Below are positions 61,801-64,000 of a stretch of 64,000 nucleotides of DNA, one piece after another. Where the stretch lies: NCBI GenBank assembly GCA_963565915.1, contig OY751493.1, positions 1,798,001-1,862,000 on the forward strand, read 5' to 3'. Under the pieces are notes generated by a model. The model was not told where the DNA came from and did not search any database. It was given only the letters and a program-made list of their open reading frames with translations. Every line of letters begins with the position of its first letter. The first letter of the stretch is position 1. Position numbers and translations under genes: made by a program. The DNA is from Entoloma clypeatum (taxonomy: Eukaryota; Basidiomycota; Agaricomycetes; Agaricales; Entolomataceae).

Positions 61801-61874
61801 ACCCTTTGGCCGATTCTGAGGATAGTGGGAGGAAAATGTTAGGGATTTTCAGAAGAGGCATCTTGCGGAGATGA
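58869..61874 (+). CDS. Ras GTPase-activating protein (PH-C2-RasGAP, BUD2-like)
   Basis: Stimulates GTP hydrolysis on a Ras/Rap-type GTPase. The start MSQDWDRSPKEFLVYAELYI joins through phase-consistent introns to a PH-like domain (KTSWLALSKGSTGSGYWRPA, ILYQTVYVHLLNQTDVR). A C2 domain follows (MWRQVELTVIQGRALG; GTFCEIHLNDILCGLTTVKK; PDWHESFTFSDLP). The RasGAP domain has the arginine-finger loop TLFRGNTILTKVMEL, CKEFWNQIYSV, and the signature SAFCFLRFIVPAILHPHLFG with RSLTLIAKVIQSLANLNS after it. The C-terminal 200 residues are disordered and end GIFRRGILRR. This order matches yeast Bud2 and animal SynGAP-type proteins more than IRA/neurofibromin. About nine introns. A role in polarity or Ras signalling is inferred. 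Convergent with the AP-2 gene. Confidence 0.87.
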
Positions 61875-62079
61875 CTTTGCACGGGGCATGGACACTGGAT
61901 AAGTTATCATTGCTGTGATTGATTGGATGCAATATGATCACGTCTGTACTATGATTCCGCCTTCAATGGTTTTTGTATAAGCTTCTGTACTTCTACAGCA
62001 ACAGACTCTGATGTGCTTCTTACGGTCAGGCGGCAGAGCTAGCAAATATGGTATTGAGTAAGAAATATCGTGAAACATT

Positions 62080-64000
62080 CTAAGTCACCTTGGCTTCGCG
62101 GTTCGGTTCTAGCCGTAGTAGACACCCAACTTTGCCTTCCGTTGACATGTGTAAGACACCAGCCGCAACCAGATTGTTAGGATTTGGATCAACATCGTCC
62201 AGTAGATTAAGTCGATGTCCAGAAAGAACCTGCCGATGTTTCGCAAGATCGAGTTGTCCTGCAGTATTCAGACTGATCGCGAAGATTGCCTGGTTTTCGC
62301 GAGGGGGACCGCCGATGAGTTTCCACCGCTCAAAAAAGTCGCTCTCCCCTAGCTTTACGTGCTCAAGGAATTTGGTAAGAATGATAGGCAGCCGTAAAGT
62401 GAGTGTTTGATGCGAGCCTGCGAGATAAGAGATACTAAGAATGGGGGGTTTTGTAAAGGTCTTTTTGCATTCGATGTGGAGTAATTGTTGCGTTTGCGCC
62501 CGGGGGGCTATGATGCTCGGCAGTATTTTGGCGAAAGTGACGGAAAGGGCATCGGGATCACTGAGATGGATCCTTGTAGTGAAAGATGTGAGAGGGGCGG
62601 TTACCTTGTTTCCCAGATAGACAGCCAACTGGCCAATGTGACCTTGGTAACGAGACTTGATTCCAATCTGGATCTGGTCATCCTCGTATAGTATCCCTTC
62701 CGAAGTGTACGCTAATTTGTCAAACCAACGATCCACGTTAGGTCCAGATGTTAAGCGCGGAATGTTATCTGAGGCAACCTGCGTCTCCTGAAAAGCCTCA
62801 GCCGATTCTGTGGCACGAACAGATAAGTTCACGTCAGTTATCGACTCCTTATTGTCTGATTGTGCGGGGCCCATAGCCTCCTTTTTGATGACCGTCTCTC
62901 TTTCCACGTTAGCTTCTTTGCCTCCGTGGATCCAAGTTCGTTTATCTTCTGTATCCCCATGTTTCAAATTCAGTCGCCCCAATAGTGCACTGACTCTGGG
63001 TGGAAAAGGTGGCATCTCCTCGCAAATATTCTGGAGCAATTCGTCATCATCTGGCCGAGATGCGAGTGCATAGAATTCGCAGGCACGTTGTTGAAGCTCA
63101 GCATCGAGAACGTGTCGATAGCGTTCAAATATATTGACTAATTGTGGTTTGATTTCCGGAAAGACATTGACCCATTTGATGTAAGTGGATAATAGGAGCG
63201 ACCGAGTCGAGGCGACACAGAACTGGGATTTAGAATGCAAAACATGGAACTGTTCCATGGGGCTATATCCTGGTTCATTTGCAATGAGGTGCCCGTATTC
63301 GCCCAGGATGTAACCTGGAAATGTGAGTCAGTTCCTTGCATTATTTCAAATAGCTCGTTCACTTACCGCCAACTTTAACCAAGCTTTCATGGGTTGAAGA
63401 AGCTTTCAGGTGTTCGAAAACCACTTTTGAGGCATACTCCTGCAGGTCCTCGGTATTTGTCACAATCTGGACCACTCTGTACCAAACCTCGTCCCCAACA
63501 TGGTCCCCGGCTGCGCTGAGTAGTTGTAAGATGGTATCAACATACCATTTATAGGAGCTAGCATATTTCTCCGTCAGAATGGCGATCTTCAATACCATTT
63601 CTTCACGGAGGGCATAATCTGCCACCCGAAGGTAGCGCAAGAGTTCACCAACAACAGTTTCTGAGTTGTCAACGTCGCACATGCTGTAGAGAAGGTCCAG
63701 CGCGCGCCTCCGTACGGATATGTCTTTATCTCTTAGGGATAGAATGATTGTGCTTTGGTGCCGTTTGATGGGCTCCAGGGATTCAGCTCGGGCGGCAAGA
63801 TGAGCCATTGTGTCAAGGCCGAGATATCTAACGTTCGTCTCTTTCGAAGATATAAAACGCGCCAAAAGAACGGCTGCAGTGCTGACGAGAGGAGATGCAG
63901 TGTCCAGGTGGATAGCAAGCCCGATGGCCTCGAACAGTACAGCATGCTGGGCATTATTATGCTGAACATTCCGCGAAGGCTCTGCACTGTTGTTCATGGT
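62080..64000 (-). CDS. APL3: AP-2 complex subunit alpha (alpha-adaptin), C-terminal part, cut by window edge
   Basis: Large subunit of the clathrin adaptor of endocytosis. The visible exons encode the end of the helical trunk (RNVQHNNAQHAVLFEAIGLA, SSKETNVRYLGLDTMAHLAA, DKDISVRRRALDLLYSMCDV, EVWYRVVQIVTNTEDLQEYA and KVGGYILGEYGHLIANEPGY). A hinge and the appendage ('ear') domain follow, with TSEGILYEDDQIQIGIKSRY, ERWKLIGGPPRENQ and GVLHMSTEGKVGCLLRLEPN, ending NREAKVT. One intron lies near 63316-63364 on the plus strand. The FxxIGGPP-like ear motif and the length of the ear indicate the alpha rather than the gamma subunit. The N-terminal half lies beyond position 64000. Confidence 0.9.

Overview
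The window comes from a gene-dense filamentous fungus, almost certainly a basidiomycete (probably an agaricomycete). Nearly every gene is interrupted by 45-70 nt introns with GTRNGT donors, CTRAY-like branch points and short intergenic spacers. The products are single-copy eukaryotic housekeeping proteins plus two or three families that look lineage-restricted. I see no transposon, no rRNA or tRNA gene, no CRISPR array and no secondary-metabolite cluster. I rebuilt gene models by hand, joining open frames at splice sites that restore conserved protein motifs. Span ends are reliable where start and stop are named; individual intron borders were checked by reading only.

Left part (0.7-13.2 kb): a PPZ-type phosphatase (-), ribosomal protein S11/uS17 (-), DNA ligase I (+), mitochondrial pyruvate carrier MPC1 (-), an unrecognised fungal protein (+), isopentenyl-diphosphate isomerase (-) and the meiotic cohesin REC8 (-). 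Middle (13.4-44.3 kb): INCENP (+), mRNA decapping enzyme DCP2 (+), a PARP-ubiquitin-conjugating fusion protein (+), an enoyl-CoA hydratase/isomerase (-), PRPP synthetase (+), an IME2/CRK1-like kinase (+), complex I subunit NDUFS6 (-), an unrecognised protein with a CxxC motif (+), HSP104 (+), a NIPA-type transporter (+) and a DENN-domain protein (+). Right part (44.5-64 kb): the very long lipid-transfer gene VPS13 (-), a small unrecognised gene (+), an ELO fatty acid elongase (+), a PH-C2-RasGAP protein (+) and the C-terminal part of AP-2 alpha adaptin (-), cut by the window edge.

Several genes are arranged head to head over very short spacers: S11/ligase, MPC1/unknown, REC8/INCENP, isomerase/PRPP synthetase (68 bp between start codons), and NDUFS6/unknown (about 101 bp). 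Two S-phase or mitosis/meiosis promoters carry an ACGCGT (MluI cell-cycle box) close to the start codon, and HSP104 has a well-formed heat shock element. The most unusual features are in gene structure: a predicted one-nucleotide exon in the PRPP synthetase, a six-nucleotide exon next to a GC-AG intron in NDUFS6, two further GC-AG introns, and a PCNA-binding motif in DNA ligase I that exists only after splicing. The PARP-UBC fusion is the most interesting protein.
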